This document shows, one piece after another, positions 7,360-15,475 of a DNA stretch of 60,989 bases (the stretch's first letter is position 1; every line of letters begins with the position of its first letter). Location: positions 1 through 60,989 of the forward strand of contig CAZWPO010000018.1 of assembly GCA_964635975.1 (NCBI GenBank), given 5' to 3'. The position numbers were made by a program, and so were the translations under genes. Source of the stretch: UBA5314 sp964635975 (GTDB taxonomy: Bacteria > Bacillota > Syntrophomonadia > Syntrophomonadales > Syntrophomonadaceae). The notes beneath the pieces were generated by a model. The model was not told the DNA's origin. It searched no databases and saw only the letters and a list, made by a program, of their open reading frames with translations.

Positions 7360-8079
7360 ATGGCTGTTGGGGATAAGGAAGATTGGAACGTTGTCGTAAA
7401 GGAACACTGGCAGCGTTTCCATGCTGAGGATGAGAATGCTTTAGAAGAAGTAATGGGCTTTCTGCTTGATTTTAGCAAGCGAGTAGCTTCAAAGACCTGC
7501 GGCTCTTATGTTTATCCTGATGATGAAGAGGCAGGCATAGCTCATCTTGCACTCTGGGAAGCTCTGCAAAAATATGAGCCAGAACGTGGACCTGTGTTGG
7601 TTTTTATAGGTCAAGTCATAAGAAACCGCCTCATCGATTATAAAAGAAAACAGTCTGTAAGGCGGAGGTTTTTCACAGTCCAATTCACTGCTTCGCTTAA
7701 GGAAGAGGATATGCCTCATGAAGTAGATGGAATTATCGACGAGCTCGCCAGGAGGCAGGAGATACAAAAACTCAGCCGCGATCTAAAGGATTACGGCATA
7801 GTATTTAGTGATCTGCCCAAGGCCTCTCCAAGTCAGGGAAAGACTCGCAGGCAAGCTCTAGCCGCAGCTGACTGCCTAGCGGGAGATGAAGAGCTCAGGC
7901 GGTATTTCGGTGAAAAAAAGTTGCTTCCCATTAGTATGTTGGAGGCCAGGTATCAAATTGATCGAAAATTTCTTGACCGCTATAGAAAATATATTGTTAC
8001 GACCAGCCTGATAATTTTGGGCGAATATACATATCTGAAAGATTACGTTATTCCGGTTAGGAAGGAGGATGGCCGATGA
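7360..8079 (+). CDS. sigI: RNA polymerase sigma factor SigI
   Basis: 239 residues. The sigma-70 region 2 is visible (ALEEVMGFLLDFSKRVASKT, then AHLALWEALQKYEPERGPVL and FIGQVIRNRLIDYKRKQ), and the C-terminal half matches the SigI-specific region rather than a canonical region 4 (SISMLEARYQIDRKFLDRYRKYIV portion). SigI factors direct alternative transcription and are held inactive by the membrane protein RsgI, the next gene, whose start overlaps by 4 bp. In Bacillus the pair is heat-responsive; in cellulolytic clostridia RsgI paralogues sense extracellular polysaccharide. The signal here is not evident. The start has GGAGG upstream. Confidence 0.88.
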   Translation: MAVGDKEDWNVVVKEHWQRFHAEDENALEEVMGFLLDFSKRVASKTCGSYVYPDDEEAGIAHLALWEALQKYEPERGPVLVFIGQVIRNRLIDYKRKQSVRRRFFTVQFTASLKEEDMPHEVDGIIDELARRQEIQKLSRDLKDYGIVFSDLPKASPSQGKTRRQALAAADCLAGDEELRRYFGEKKLLPISMLEARYQIDRKFLDRYRKYIVTTSLIILGEYTYLKDYVIPVRKEDGR

Positions 8080-8873
8080 GCAGAAAGGGCATGGTGGTGG
8101 AATCAGGAGATAATTGGGCCATCCTGCTCCTGAATGATGGAGAGTATAAAAGAATTAAAACCAACAGGCGGATGCATGAAGGGGAGATATACAAGTTTTC
8201 AAGAATCCCGGATTATAAATCGCTGGTCACGGCTGCGGTGCTCCTCATCATGGTGACTTTTTCCTTAAATTTCTTTCCAATATCAGCGTATGCATCCATT
8301 TCTTCAGGCGTGGATCTAGGAATTAACCGCTGGGGTCAGATCGTCTATATGAAAGTAAGCACTCCGGAAGGGGAACGGCTGATCGAGGGCATGGGAATAT
8401 GGGGACATGATATTGAAGAAGTGCTTCCCGAGCTGCTGGACCGGGCAGTCGCGTTTGAGCAAGAAAAGGGTAATTCAAATGATATAGCTATCGATATAAA
8501 AAGTGCACAAACCGAAGTCCGGGATGATCAGCCGGCACTGGAGAAAATCAATAAAACGGTTTCTGAACATAAAAACTCCAACAGCTCAGGATATTGGAAT
8601 TATAGGGATGATGATACCAGGTGGCGATGGGAGGCAACAGACAAAGAAAAGGACGACAAACAAGGCAATGCACGATCTCATAATAACGAAAACAAACAGA
8701 ACGGCAAGAATTCTAACGATGAAAGAGACAATGATATAGAAGACCAGAAAGGGAAGAGACGGAACCAATCCGATGATTACAGTAGATCAGACAATAATAG
8801 TCACGATCACGATTCAGATGGAAAACAGGGAAGAAATGGTGAAGGTGAGGATTCTCACGGAACCAGAAAATGA
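8076..8873 (+). CDS. rsgI: Anti-sigma factor RsgI-like membrane protein
   Basis: 265 residues. The N-terminal 40 residues form the cytoplasmic RsgI anti-sigma domain (KGMVVESGDNWAILLLNDGE). A single transmembrane helix (about residues 47-66) is followed by the conserved extracytoplasmic RsgI domain (SISSGVDLGINRWGQIVYMK). The C-terminal 90 residues are a low-complexity, very polar tail rich in Asn, Asp, Lys, Ser and His, with no recognisable ligand-binding module. RsgI sequesters SigI and releases it after an envelope signal. The 4-bp overlap with sigI indicates translational coupling. The sensory tail differs from the carbohydrate-binding or protease modules on many clostridial RsgI proteins. 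Confidence 0.85.
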   Translation: MSRKGMVVESGDNWAILLLNDGEYKRIKTNRRMHEGEIYKFSRIPDYKSLVTAAVLLIMVTFSLNFFPISAYASISSGVDLGINRWGQIVYMKVSTPEGERLIEGMGIWGHDIEEVLPELLDRAVAFEQEKGNSNDIAIDIKSAQTEVRDDQPALEKINKTVSEHKNSNSSGYWNYRDDDTRWRWEATDKEKDDKQGNARSHNNENKQNGKNSNDERDNDIEDQKGKRRNQSDDYSRSDNNSHDHDSDGKQGRNGEGEDSHGTRK

Positions 8874-8907
8874 AGACCGTAGATTAGATAGGGAACTATA
8901 AACTGAA

Positions 8908-8943
8908 AAGATAAAACAAAATGGGGCCGATAATTTCGGCCCC
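8908..8943 (-). terminator. Terminator of the flgG operon
   Basis: GGGGCCGA/TCGGCCCC stem with a 5-nt loop. On the minus strand ATTTTGTTTTATC follows. It probably also ends rsgI transcription from the left. Confidence 0.7.
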
Positions 8944-8975
8944 TAATTATCAGTTAGCTGCGAGGAGGAGGCAGC

Positions 8976-9320
8976 TTAGAGCTGTTTACCAAGTTGGCTG
9001 AACAAGATCTGAGCTATCCCGAGGGAGTCAGTACGGCTGACCTCCTTGGCATACTCATCAAAAAGCATAGACTGGTATACATCTTCACCAAAGCTCTGTT
9101 TAATGAAGCCCCCCTGGGGGATGCTCTTGCGCATGGTCTGGAAAAGAGTTCCCAGGAAAACAGCTTCTAAATCCTGACAGGCGGCATAGAGCTTTTTGCC
9201 GTCTTTAGTATTTAAGGCAGCTTCCAGCTCGGAAGCGAAATCTTTATTGGCCTTCAATGAAGGCGTAGTGGGATTTGATATATCAAACGCAATGCTGTTG
9301 TTTCCATCTACCTTAATCAT
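8976..9320 (-). CDS. FlgJ-like rod-binding protein
   Basis: 114 residues matching the N-terminal rod-binding domain of FlgJ (KLYAACQDLEAVFLGTLFQT, then SFGEDVYQSMLFDEYAKEVS). It lacks the C-terminal muramidase domain of the long proteobacterial FlgJ, as is normal in Firmicutes. It is expected to cap or scaffold assembly of the flagellar rod. It begins 17 bp after flgG with GAGGTGG upstream, so the two are co-transcribed. Confidence 0.85.
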   Translation of the reverse strand: MIKVDGNNSIAFDISNPTTPSLKANKDFASELEAALNTKDGKKLYAACQDLEAVFLGTLFQTMRKSIPQGGFIKQSFGEDVYQSMLFDEYAKEVSRTDSLGIAQILFSQLGKQL

Positions 9321-9337
9321 TCAATAATCCACCTCAA

Positions 9338-10123
9338 TTATTTGCGCAGGTTTGCAGCTGTCTGCAGCATCTCGTCAGAAGACTGGATAACCTTGGAGTT
9401 GAACTCATAAGCTCGCTGAGCTGAAATGAGATTTACCATTTCATCTACTACCTGGACGTTCGAAGATTCAATGTAACCTGCTTCCAGCCTGGTTGTATTA
9501 TCATCATCGGGTTCCCAATCGATAGGGTCGCCGGAGTTGGCTGTGGCCATCAGAAGATTGCTGCCCAGTTTTTCCAGGCCAGCTGGATTGATAAATTTCG
9601 CCAATTCGATCTGACCCGCTTCCTGGGCCTCATCTTCACCAACTATCTTGTAGGTAACCGTTCCATCTTTTTCTATTTCGACATCATAAGCACCTTCATC
9701 CATAGCATCAACACCTAGTACCAGATAGCCATCGGCGGTAACCAATTGACCGGCGGCATCAATTTGAAAAGAACCGTCACGTGTGTAAAGAGGATCGTCG
9801 TAGCCGGGTACCTGAATCTTAAAAAACCCAGGGCCGGTTATCGCTACATCAGTAGATTTACCAGTCTCTTTTAGACTGCCTTCAGTATATAAGCTTGTAA
9901 CTGCTGAGGGTTTGACACCTAAACCAACCTGAATTCCAACAGGTTCGTATACTTCGTCACTAACGGTGGGGCGTTTGATTGCCTGGTAGAGCAGGTCCTG
10001 GAATTCGATGCGCTGTTGCTTGTAGCCGGTGGTATTTACGTTGGATAAGTTGTTAGCCAGGACATCAATGGCCATTTGCTGACCGGACATTCCTGTACTG
10101 GCAGTGTAAAGTGCCCTGATCAT
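9338..10123 (-). CDS. flgG: Flagellar distal rod protein FlgG
   Basis: 261 residues, the usual FlgG length. The N-terminal rod signature is NNLSNVNTTGYK, and the C-terminal D0 segment includes SSNVQVVDEMVNLISAQRAY and ends MLQTAANLRK. FlgG builds the distal rod of the basal body after export by the flagellar type III system. It is the first gene of a two-gene operon behind a sigma-D-type promoter and a structured leader. No other flagellar gene is present in this window, so the rest must lie elsewhere. Confidence 0.95.
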   Translation of the reverse strand: MIRALYTASTGMSGQQMAIDVLANNLSNVNTTGYKQQRIEFQDLLYQAIKRPTVSDEVYEPVGIQVGLGVKPSAVTSLYTEGSLKETGKSTDVAITGPGFFKIQVPGYDDPLYTRDGSFQIDAAGQLVTADGYLVLGVDAMDEGAYDVEIEKDGTVTYKIVGEDEAQEAGQIELAKFINPAGLEKLGSNLLMATANSGDPIDWEPDDDNTTRLEAGYIESSNVQVVDEMVNLISAQRAYEFNSKVIQSSDEMLQTAANLRK

Positions 10124-10154
10124 CTATCGTCCTCCTCATATGAAAATAAACCAG

Positions 10155-10208
10155 GCGGTACCTCTGTCATTCAGTACCGCTACGGGCTTCTCAAATGAGG
10201 CCAGCCCG
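10155..10208 (-). promoter_or_regulatory. Two tandem hairpins in the flgG 5' leader
   Basis: GCGGTAC/GTACCGC (10155-10161 with 10174-10180) and CGGGCT/AGCCCG (10183-10188 with 10203-10208, with inner CTC/GAG) lie between the sigma-D promoter and the flgG ribosome-binding site. They may be a regulatory leader or mRNA-stability structure. I do not recognise a known riboswitch class. Confidence 0.5.
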
Positions 10209-10231
10209 TTCTTTGTGCATCTCATAATATA

Positions 10232-10258
10232 TTATCGGCAGATTTCTATAATAACTTA
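10232..10258 (-). promoter_or_regulatory. Sigma-D (sigma-28) flagellar promoter for flgG
   Basis: On the minus strand TAAG is followed by exactly 15 bases and then GCCGATAA, against the consensus TAAA-N15-GCCGATAA (11 of 12 positions). The predicted start near 10225 gives a leader of about 100 nt ahead of flgG. Confidence 0.85.
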
Positions 10259-10476
10259 AATAGTAAATAGGAGGCAGAGAACAATATTTAATGATTAGTA
10301 GAGATATTCGCAGTAAACAGATCATATCAACTAAAACAATAATTTGCCAGGTTTATTCTATCGAAGGCAATAGCTGTTAAAAAGACCGGATGGATGTTCT
10401 TTAACCCAGGCACCTGGCACATGATTTCATAATGTAGGATAAGCAAACATATTAATGATAAGAAGGAGTGAGGGCT

Positions 10477-10767
10477 ATGATTAAAATCTCTGATCTGCGC
10501 GCCCGTGATGTTGTAAATATTTTGGATGGCAAGAAACTAGGGAATATTATCGATATCGATCTTGACCTTAACAACGGCAGGGTTCTGGCTCTAATACTTC
10601 CTGGAAAACAAAAGGGGCTTAGTTTTTTCTTCAAGCGGGAAGAGATATCGGTTCCATGGGATAAAATCGTGCGCATCGGTCGGGATGTTATTTTAGTGGA
10701 AATGCCGGTTGTTTCAGAAATGAACGATTATCGGCGTAACTTTTTACTTGATGACGAAAACCTCTAA
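10477..10767 (+). CDS. YlmC/YmxH-family PRC-barrel sporulation protein
   Basis: 96 residues with the PRC-barrel pattern SDLRARDVVNILDGKKLGNI followed by DIDLDLNNGRVLALILPG and a PWDKIVRIGRDVILV closing strand. Family members are small, of unknown biochemistry, and often sit near sporulation or division genes. The ATG has AAGGAG about 10 bases upstream; a GTG nine bases earlier touches that site and is unlikely. nrdR follows after 189 bp. Confidence 0.85.
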   Translation: MIKISDLRARDVVNILDGKKLGNIIDIDLDLNNGRVLALILPGKQKGLSFFFKREEISVPWDKIVRIGRDVILVEMPVVSEMNDYRRNFLLDDENL

Positions 10768-10956
10768 GTTTTCGTAGCTGGGGTGAAAGGGACGGGAAAT
10801 AATCTAAAACATTGTGTAGCCCGTTCATTTTTCCTATGTTCGTTTTGCTTGAACTGAGTAAGAGTCTGCCGCATCCAACCTGCCTTATGTTGATTTGTTA
10901 AGGAATTTTGGTCATAATTAGGGCAGAATCATGTGTCATGAACAGGGGTGAGCAGA

Positions 10957-11409
10957 ATGCGCTGTCCCTTTTGCCACGAATATGAAAGCCGGGTAATAGA
11001 CTCCAGGTCCAGTGAAGACGGGTCCGCGATCAGGCGCCGTAGAGAATGCAATGCCTGTAAAAGAAGGTTTACTACCTATGAAAGGTTGGAAGAAAGACCT
11101 TTGCTGGTAGTCAAGAAAGGCGGGCATCGAGAACCATTTGATCGCAGCAAAGTTTTTGCCGGTCTTTCCCGCGCCTGTGAAAAACGTCCTGTCAGTACTG
11201 AGCAGATAGAGAACCTGGTTGCTGAAATTGAAAGAGAGATCAGGGACACTTATGATCGTGAGGTTAGCAGTCTGGTAATAGGGGAAAAGGTGATGGAGAG
11301 ACTGCACAGCCTTGATGAGGTGGCCTATGTACGCTTTGCCTCCGTATACCGGCAATTTGCTGATTTGAATAGTTTTATCAAGACTATTGAGCAAATGAAA
11401 AATAAATAA
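10957..11409 (+). CDS. nrdR: Transcriptional repressor NrdR
   Basis: 150 residues beginning MRCPFC, as NrdR proteins normally do; a GTG three codons earlier is less likely. The N-terminal zinc ribbon is CPFC and CNAC, followed by the ATP-cone (LLVVKKGGHREPFDRSKVFA). NrdR senses dATP/ATP and represses ribonucleotide reductase genes at NrdR boxes. No ribonucleotide reductase gene is adjacent. Its place next to pgeF, yggS and sepF matches the usual Firmicute division cluster. Confidence 0.95.
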   Translation: MRCPFCHEYESRVIDSRSSEDGSAIRRRRECNACKRRFTTYERLEERPLLVVKKGGHREPFDRSKVFAGLSRACEKRPVSTEQIENLVAEIEREIRDTYDREVSSLVIGEKVMERLHSLDEVAYVRFASVYRQFADLNSFIKTIEQMKNK

Positions 11410-11437
11410 TAGTCGCTTGCGGCAAAGGAACTTGATT

Positions 11438-11460
11438 AACGCTTCATGAAAAGAAGCGTT
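11438..11460. terminator. Hairpin between convergent nrdR and HTH gene
   Basis: AACGCTTC/GAAGCGTT 8-bp stem with a 7-nt loop in the 53-bp convergent gap. The U tract is weak on both strands. Confidence 0.5.
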
Positions 11461-11462
11461 CG

Positions 11463-12299
11463 TTATTCCTCGAGATTGATTCCTAAATAACGACTGAGAC
11501 GGTCCAGGATCATGAGTAGGGGATAGACCTGTTCTTCGATGCTAGTAACAGAACGACCATACAAATACATTTTATCTCTATAACTACCTTCTTTTCTTAT
11601 GCCCTGGTTCAATAGGGCAAAATCTCCCATCCAGCGAGCGGATGAGCGGGGGAGATGAAAACTGAACCTGTAACGGCCTATTTCCAGATCGAACTGGATT
11701 AAGGAGTAATACTCCTTCTCCAGGTTCTGCACATAGCACTTTGCACAGTAGTATTCGCGTTTTGCGTATTCGGCGTAGGGTATTGCTGCTTTACGGGCGT
11801 TTTCCTTGCAGTCGTCGCAAAGCCAGACTTTTTTACGGTCTGGGCCGACCAGGTAGCTTATCCGAAAGAGGTCGCTATATTCTTCATATAGTCTTCTCAG
11901 CACTCGTTTTTTCAAGCTGTACAGGTACTCCTGGTCTTGATCATGGCGCTTTGCATAATGGTTTAAATGAAAGAGGTAAAAGCAGGTTTCCATGAGAATA
12001 GGATGATTTTCGCCTTGTATTTCCTGAAGGAAACGCTGATAATAAGCCATACCTTTGGACAGCTTCTTCCAATTCAACTGAGCATTATGTTGTCTGGGAG
12101 ACCGATTATTTCTCTCCTGAGCTTCCGCCAGCAACGAATAGATATCAACATTATCGAGATCCTGCTCGGATATTAAATAGACGACCCCCTGCTTTTCCTG
12201 GGAAGTCTCGGCGATAGGCAGGCATCCAAGACTTATCAGATCATACACTTGGCGATTGGACAACCCGAAGCGGGCAGCCACCTGGCTGATTGTCAGCAA
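11463..12299 (-). CDS. HTH protein with C-terminal zinc-ribbon-like region, unknown function
   Basis: About 278 residues. The N-terminus is a MerR/excisionase-type helix-turn-helix (TISQVAARFGLSNRQVYDLI) with the wing GVVYLISEQDLD. The middle is helical and rich in Tyr and Arg; CDDC and CAKC pairs, 25-30 residues apart, look like a zinc site. The C-terminus is helical. The TTG start is chosen because GGGGGG lies 7 bases upstream; a GTG eight codons earlier has no ribosome-binding site. The neighbour downstream of its start region is a zinc-ribbon/DUF2007 gene on the same strand. I do not recognise the family beyond the HTH. Confidence 0.65.
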   Translation of the reverse strand: MLTISQVAARFGLSNRQVYDLISLGCLPIAETSQEKQGVVYLISEQDLDNVDIYSLLAEAQERNNRSPRQHNAQLNWKKLSKGMAYYQRFLQEIQGENHPILMETCFYLFHLNHYAKRHDQDQEYLYSLKKRVLRRLYEEYSDLFRISYLVGPDRKKVWLCDDCKENARKAAIPYAEYAKREYYCAKCYVQNLEKEYYSLIQFDLEIGRYRFSFHLPRSSARWMGDFALLNQGIRKEGSYRDKMYLYGRSVTSIEEQVYPLLMILDRLSRYLGINLEE

Positions 12300-12339
12300 C
12301 GTTTTCCCCCCTGAATCACTCACACTAGTATGTTATAAT

Positions 12340-12630
12340 TCATGCAGAATCATAAGGAATGTCAATCAGTTCCCTGGCTTCCTCCAGGCATGGCTCGGGC
12401 ACGAATATCAGGATCTCTGATAAAGGGCCTATACTGAAAGGAAATTGAGCTATTTCCTGCTTAATAGTTTTAAGCGGTATCTGCTGGGCCTGTAGAAGGC
12501 TGGTGATTATCAAATGGTTTGGCTGATTGAATCTCCCCAGCAGAACCCACTGAAATTTGGACCAATCCCAACTGCATTGGGTACAGGCCAGGTTTTTGTT
12601 TATGGGATTGCCGCATTCGGGACATCGCAT
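12340..12630 (-). CDS. Zinc-ribbon plus DUF2007-like small protein
   Basis: 96 residues. An N-terminal zinc ribbon (CPECG and CTQC) is followed by a fold like DUF2007, a putative PII-related signalling domain (HLIITSLLQAQQIPLKTIKQ, then ILIFVPEPCLEEARELI). The ATG follows AGAGGTGG at 8 bases. It precedes the HTH gene on the same strand by about 40 bp, so the two are probably co-transcribed and may work together (inference). The biochemical role is unknown. Confidence 0.65.
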   Translation of the reverse strand: MRCPECGNPINKNLACTQCSWDWSKFQWVLLGRFNQPNHLIITSLLQAQQIPLKTIKQEIAQFPFSIGPLSEILIFVPEPCLEEARELIDIPYDSA

Positions 12631-12682
12631 GGACCAAACCACCTCTCACTAATATTGTATCGTAATAGGAAAGAGTGAACAA

Positions 12683-13498
12683 ATGCTTGAATGGCGATAT
12701 GAGGTTTCTGAGAATTTAAAATACATTACCGTAGAAAAATGGTTTAGATCTGGAGTTAGAACTGCATTTTCTACGCGTTCTGGAGGATGTAGTCAAGGGC
12801 CATATGAGTCTTTGAATATGGGACTCCATGTAGGAGACCAGACCGAATCGGTCATCAAGAACCGAACGCGTTTTTTGCATGCAGTCGAGGCAGATTTGCA
12901 GGACATGGTCTGCTGTGAGCAGATACATGGGTGTGAAATCGCCAGGGTGGGTAAAGCAGATGTTGGACGGGGTGCTATGCACTTGAGCACAGCAGTTCCT
13001 AAATGTGATGCCATGATAACTGATGTTCCTGGTTTGTCTATGGTGGCCTTTTTTGCCGATTGTTTCCCATTATATTTTTATGATCCCAGGTGCCGCGCGG
13101 TGGGTTTGGCTCATGCTGGATGGAAGGGCACTATGATGCGTATCGCAGCGCGCACCATCGAGGAGATGACCAGACAATTCGGGTCTGATGTGCATGACAT
13201 AGAAGTGTTTATCGGGCCGGGGATAGGGCCCTGTTGTTTCGAGATTAAGGAGGAACTGGCGCGAAATGTAAGCAGCGAATTTCCGCTTGTTAATGATCTG
13301 ATAGTATGCGAGGCAGGCCGTTTGGCGTGGGATCTCATTAAAACCAATCTGGAGATTATCCGAAATGCCGGTGTATCAGAGAAGAATATCGGAGTATGCA
13401 GACTATGTACTGCCTGTAACAGCGATCTATTCTTTTCACATCGGAGGGACAAGGGGCTTACAGGTCGAATGGGAGCGGCAATTGCTCTGAGCAAGTAA
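12683..13498 (+). CDS. pgeF: Peptidoglycan editing factor PgeF (YlmD/YfiH family)
   Basis: 271 residues of the multicopper-polyphenol-oxidase-like family, now known as a purine nucleoside/UDP-MurNAc-dipeptide editing hydrolase. The metal site motifs are visible: HAGWKGT, GPGIGPCCFEI and CRLCTACNSDLFFSHR. In Firmicutes the gene (ylmD) sits with yggS (ylmE), sepF (ylmF) and yggT (ylmG), as here. phoB starts 11 bp downstream. The ribosome-binding site is modest (AGGAAAG). Confidence 0.93.
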   Translation: MLEWRYEVSENLKYITVEKWFRSGVRTAFSTRSGGCSQGPYESLNMGLHVGDQTESVIKNRTRFLHAVEADLQDMVCCEQIHGCEIARVGKADVGRGAMHLSTAVPKCDAMITDVPGLSMVAFFADCFPLYFYDPRCRAVGLAHAGWKGTMMRIAARTIEEMTRQFGSDVHDIEVFIGPGIGPCCFEIKEELARNVSSEFPLVNDLIVCEAGRLAWDLIKTNLEIIRNAGVSEKNIGVCRLCTACNSDLFFSHRRDKGLTGRMGAAIALSK

Positions 13499-13509
13499 GA
13501 GAGGTTTAT

Positions 13510-14226
13510 ATGCAGAAACCAAAAATAATGGTAGTTGACGATGAGACCCATATTGTCGAACTGGTTACTTTTAACCTCGAAAAGGAGGGATTTGAGGTTC
13601 TGGCAGCATATGACGGCCGCAGTTGCCTCGATCTTCTAAAAGTGCAGATTCCTGATCTTATCATACTTGACATCATGCTTCCGGGGATGGACGGATTCAA
13701 GGTATGCCGCGCTATCAAGCAGGATGTACAGTATAGTACCATACCGATCATTATGCTTACCGCCAAGGCAGAAGAGTTTGATACCGTTTTGGGACTGGAA
13801 ATGGGGGCTGACGATTACATCAAAAAGCCTTTTAGCCCGCGCGAACTGGTGGCCAGAGTAAAGGCCAGGCTGCGGGCGTTGAAGGTACTGGAGGCGGAAA
13901 AAGCAGTTGGCCAGAAAGCGCTGGTATTCAAAGAATTGATCATCGTACCGGAAAAACATGAAGTATTCTTGGGTGAAGATAGATTGGAATTAACACCTAA
14001 AGAATATGAGCTTTTGAATTTCATGGCCTGCAATCCCGGTAAAGTATTCCCCCGCGAGGCATTATTAGAACAGGTCTGGGGATATGAATCACTGGGAGAT
14101 GCCAGGACCGTAGACGTTCATATAAGACATTTACGTCAAAAGTTGAAGGACGACTCAACTGATCCTGAGTATGTTGAAACCGTCAGGGGAATTGGCTATC
14201 GTTTTGTAGAAAGCCGTAATACCTAG
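13510..14226 (+). CDS. phoB: PhoB/PhoP-type response regulator
   Basis: 238 residues. The receiver domain has the acidic pair D10-D11, the phosphoacceptor D54 (LIILDIMLPG), a Thr in IIMLTAK and a Lys in DYIKKPFSPREL. The C-terminal OmpR/PhoB winged helix includes ELTPKEYELLNFMACNPGKV and RTVDVHIRHLRQKL. It acts with the kinase encoded downstream. In related genomes this pair regulates phosphate or envelope genes; no pst operon is adjacent, so the target is not shown. Confidence 0.9.
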   Translation: MQKPKIMVVDDETHIVELVTFNLEKEGFEVLAAYDGRSCLDLLKVQIPDLIILDIMLPGMDGFKVCRAIKQDVQYSTIPIIMLTAKAEEFDTVLGLEMGADDYIKKPFSPRELVARVKARLRALKVLEAEKAVGQKALVFKELIIVPEKHEVFLGEDRLELTPKEYELLNFMACNPGKVFPREALLEQVWGYESLGDARTVDVHIRHLRQKLKDDSTDPEYVETVRGIGYRFVESRNT

Positions 14227-14401
14227 TAGCTTATAACAGCTGAAAACTTGGTTTCCGTCGGCCTAATATACTCGGATGCATGGGCGTTGCTTGTAATGCG
14301 TTATGTATTCCACACTCCTCCGCATCTACTGCGAAAATCTTTCTCGGAGGAATAATCAATTTATATGTGTTGCAGATTACTAGTTTGAGGGAGAGGAACA
14401 A

Positions 14402-15445
14402 ATGTCTCTGATATCTACCTGTGAAAACAGTATACTGGCCATCCTCCAGAGCATGATAGATGGCGTAATTGTATGCGATATCGAGGGCCGCATCAGCATG
14501 GTCAACAAATCGGCAGAAAACTTGTTCCTGGCCAGGGAGGGCAGTTTGCTGGGCAGGCCGCTGAATGAAGCCAGCTGCGCCCAGGAGATTTACCGGATGA
14601 TTGATGACGTTTTGAACACTGGCAAGGAAGTGTTTACCGAATCAAGATTTGGATCAAATAACCGCGTCTATAGAGTGCATGCGATGGCTTTGTATGATGG
14701 TGATGATGTAATACAAGGAGCTATTGCTGTCCTGCATGATGTAACAGAAGCACGCAACTTTGATCAAATGCGCTCCGAGTTTGTGGGCAATGTTTCACAC
14801 GAATTGCGTACGCCTATGACATCCATAAAAGGTTTTGTTGAGACCCTTCTGGACGGTGCTCTTGCTAATACCGACACCAGCCGCCGATTTTTGACCATCA
14901 TTGATGCTGAAACCGAGAGACTGAATCGCCTGGTCGAAGATTTATTGACTCTATCTGCTATAGAATCCAAAGAGCGTATAGTACAGCCGGTTCCTGTCTC
15001 TCTCGTGAGGGTAATACGTAATGTGATGAATATAATGGGACCACAGATCAGCGATAAACTGTTGCATGTTGAGTTTATTCACCCGCCTGACCTCGACTAT
15101 GTGACCGGTGATGAGGATCTAATCGGACAGGTCTTCATCAATCTGCTGGACAATGCCATTAAATATTCGCCGAATCAAGGTAAGATAATCATTCGCAGCC
15201 GTAAGCGCGAGCACCGGGTGGTAACAACTATAAGCGATACCGGTATCGGGATACCCCGTGACAGTATAACCCGAATATTTGAGCGCTTTTATCGAGTGGA
15301 TAAGGCGCGTTCACGGCGGCAGGGGGGGACCGGGCTGGGATTGGCTATAGTAAAGCATATTGTTGAGTCTCATGGCGGGGAGGTTTTCGTGGACAGCGAT
15401 ATGGGCAAGGGCTCAACTTTCTCGGTCAGTTTTTTGGCTGTATAA
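14402..15445 (+). CDS. PhoR-like histidine kinase lacking membrane segments
   Basis: 347 residues: a PAS domain (SMIDGVIVCDIEGRISMVNK, about 17-110), HisKA with phosphoacceptor H133 (SHELRTPMTSIKGF), and HATPase_c with N box (INLLDNAIKYSP), G1 (SDTGIGIP), F box and G2 (GGTGLGLAIV). Typical PhoR has two N-terminal transmembrane helices and a periplasmic loop; none is visible here, and the frame starts directly in the PAS domain after GGGAGAGG. It should therefore be cytosolic and sense an internal signal or a partner. It follows phoB after 175 bp, which holds no gene. Confidence 0.88.
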   Translation: MSLISTCENSILAILQSMIDGVIVCDIEGRISMVNKSAENLFLAREGSLLGRPLNEASCAQEIYRMIDDVLNTGKEVFTESRFGSNNRVYRVHAMALYDGDDVIQGAIAVLHDVTEARNFDQMRSEFVGNVSHELRTPMTSIKGFVETLLDGALANTDTSRRFLTIIDAETERLNRLVEDLLTLSAIESKERIVQPVPVSLVRVIRNVMNIMGPQISDKLLHVEFIHPPDLDYVTGDEDLIGQVFINLLDNAIKYSPNQGKIIIRSRKREHRVVTTISDTGIGIPRDSITRIFERFYRVDKARSRRQGGTGLGLAIVKHIVESHGGEVFVDSDMGKGSTFSVSFLAV

Positions 15446-15475
15446 TGGTGTGATGAGTGACAGTGGGGTGTTGTT

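Noticed and set aside
10155..10208. Cyclic-di-GMP riboswitch upstream of flgG
   Set aside because: Two hairpins are present, but the GGGACGCAAAGCC core of GEMM-I is absent and a GEMM-II pseudoknot could not be drawn.
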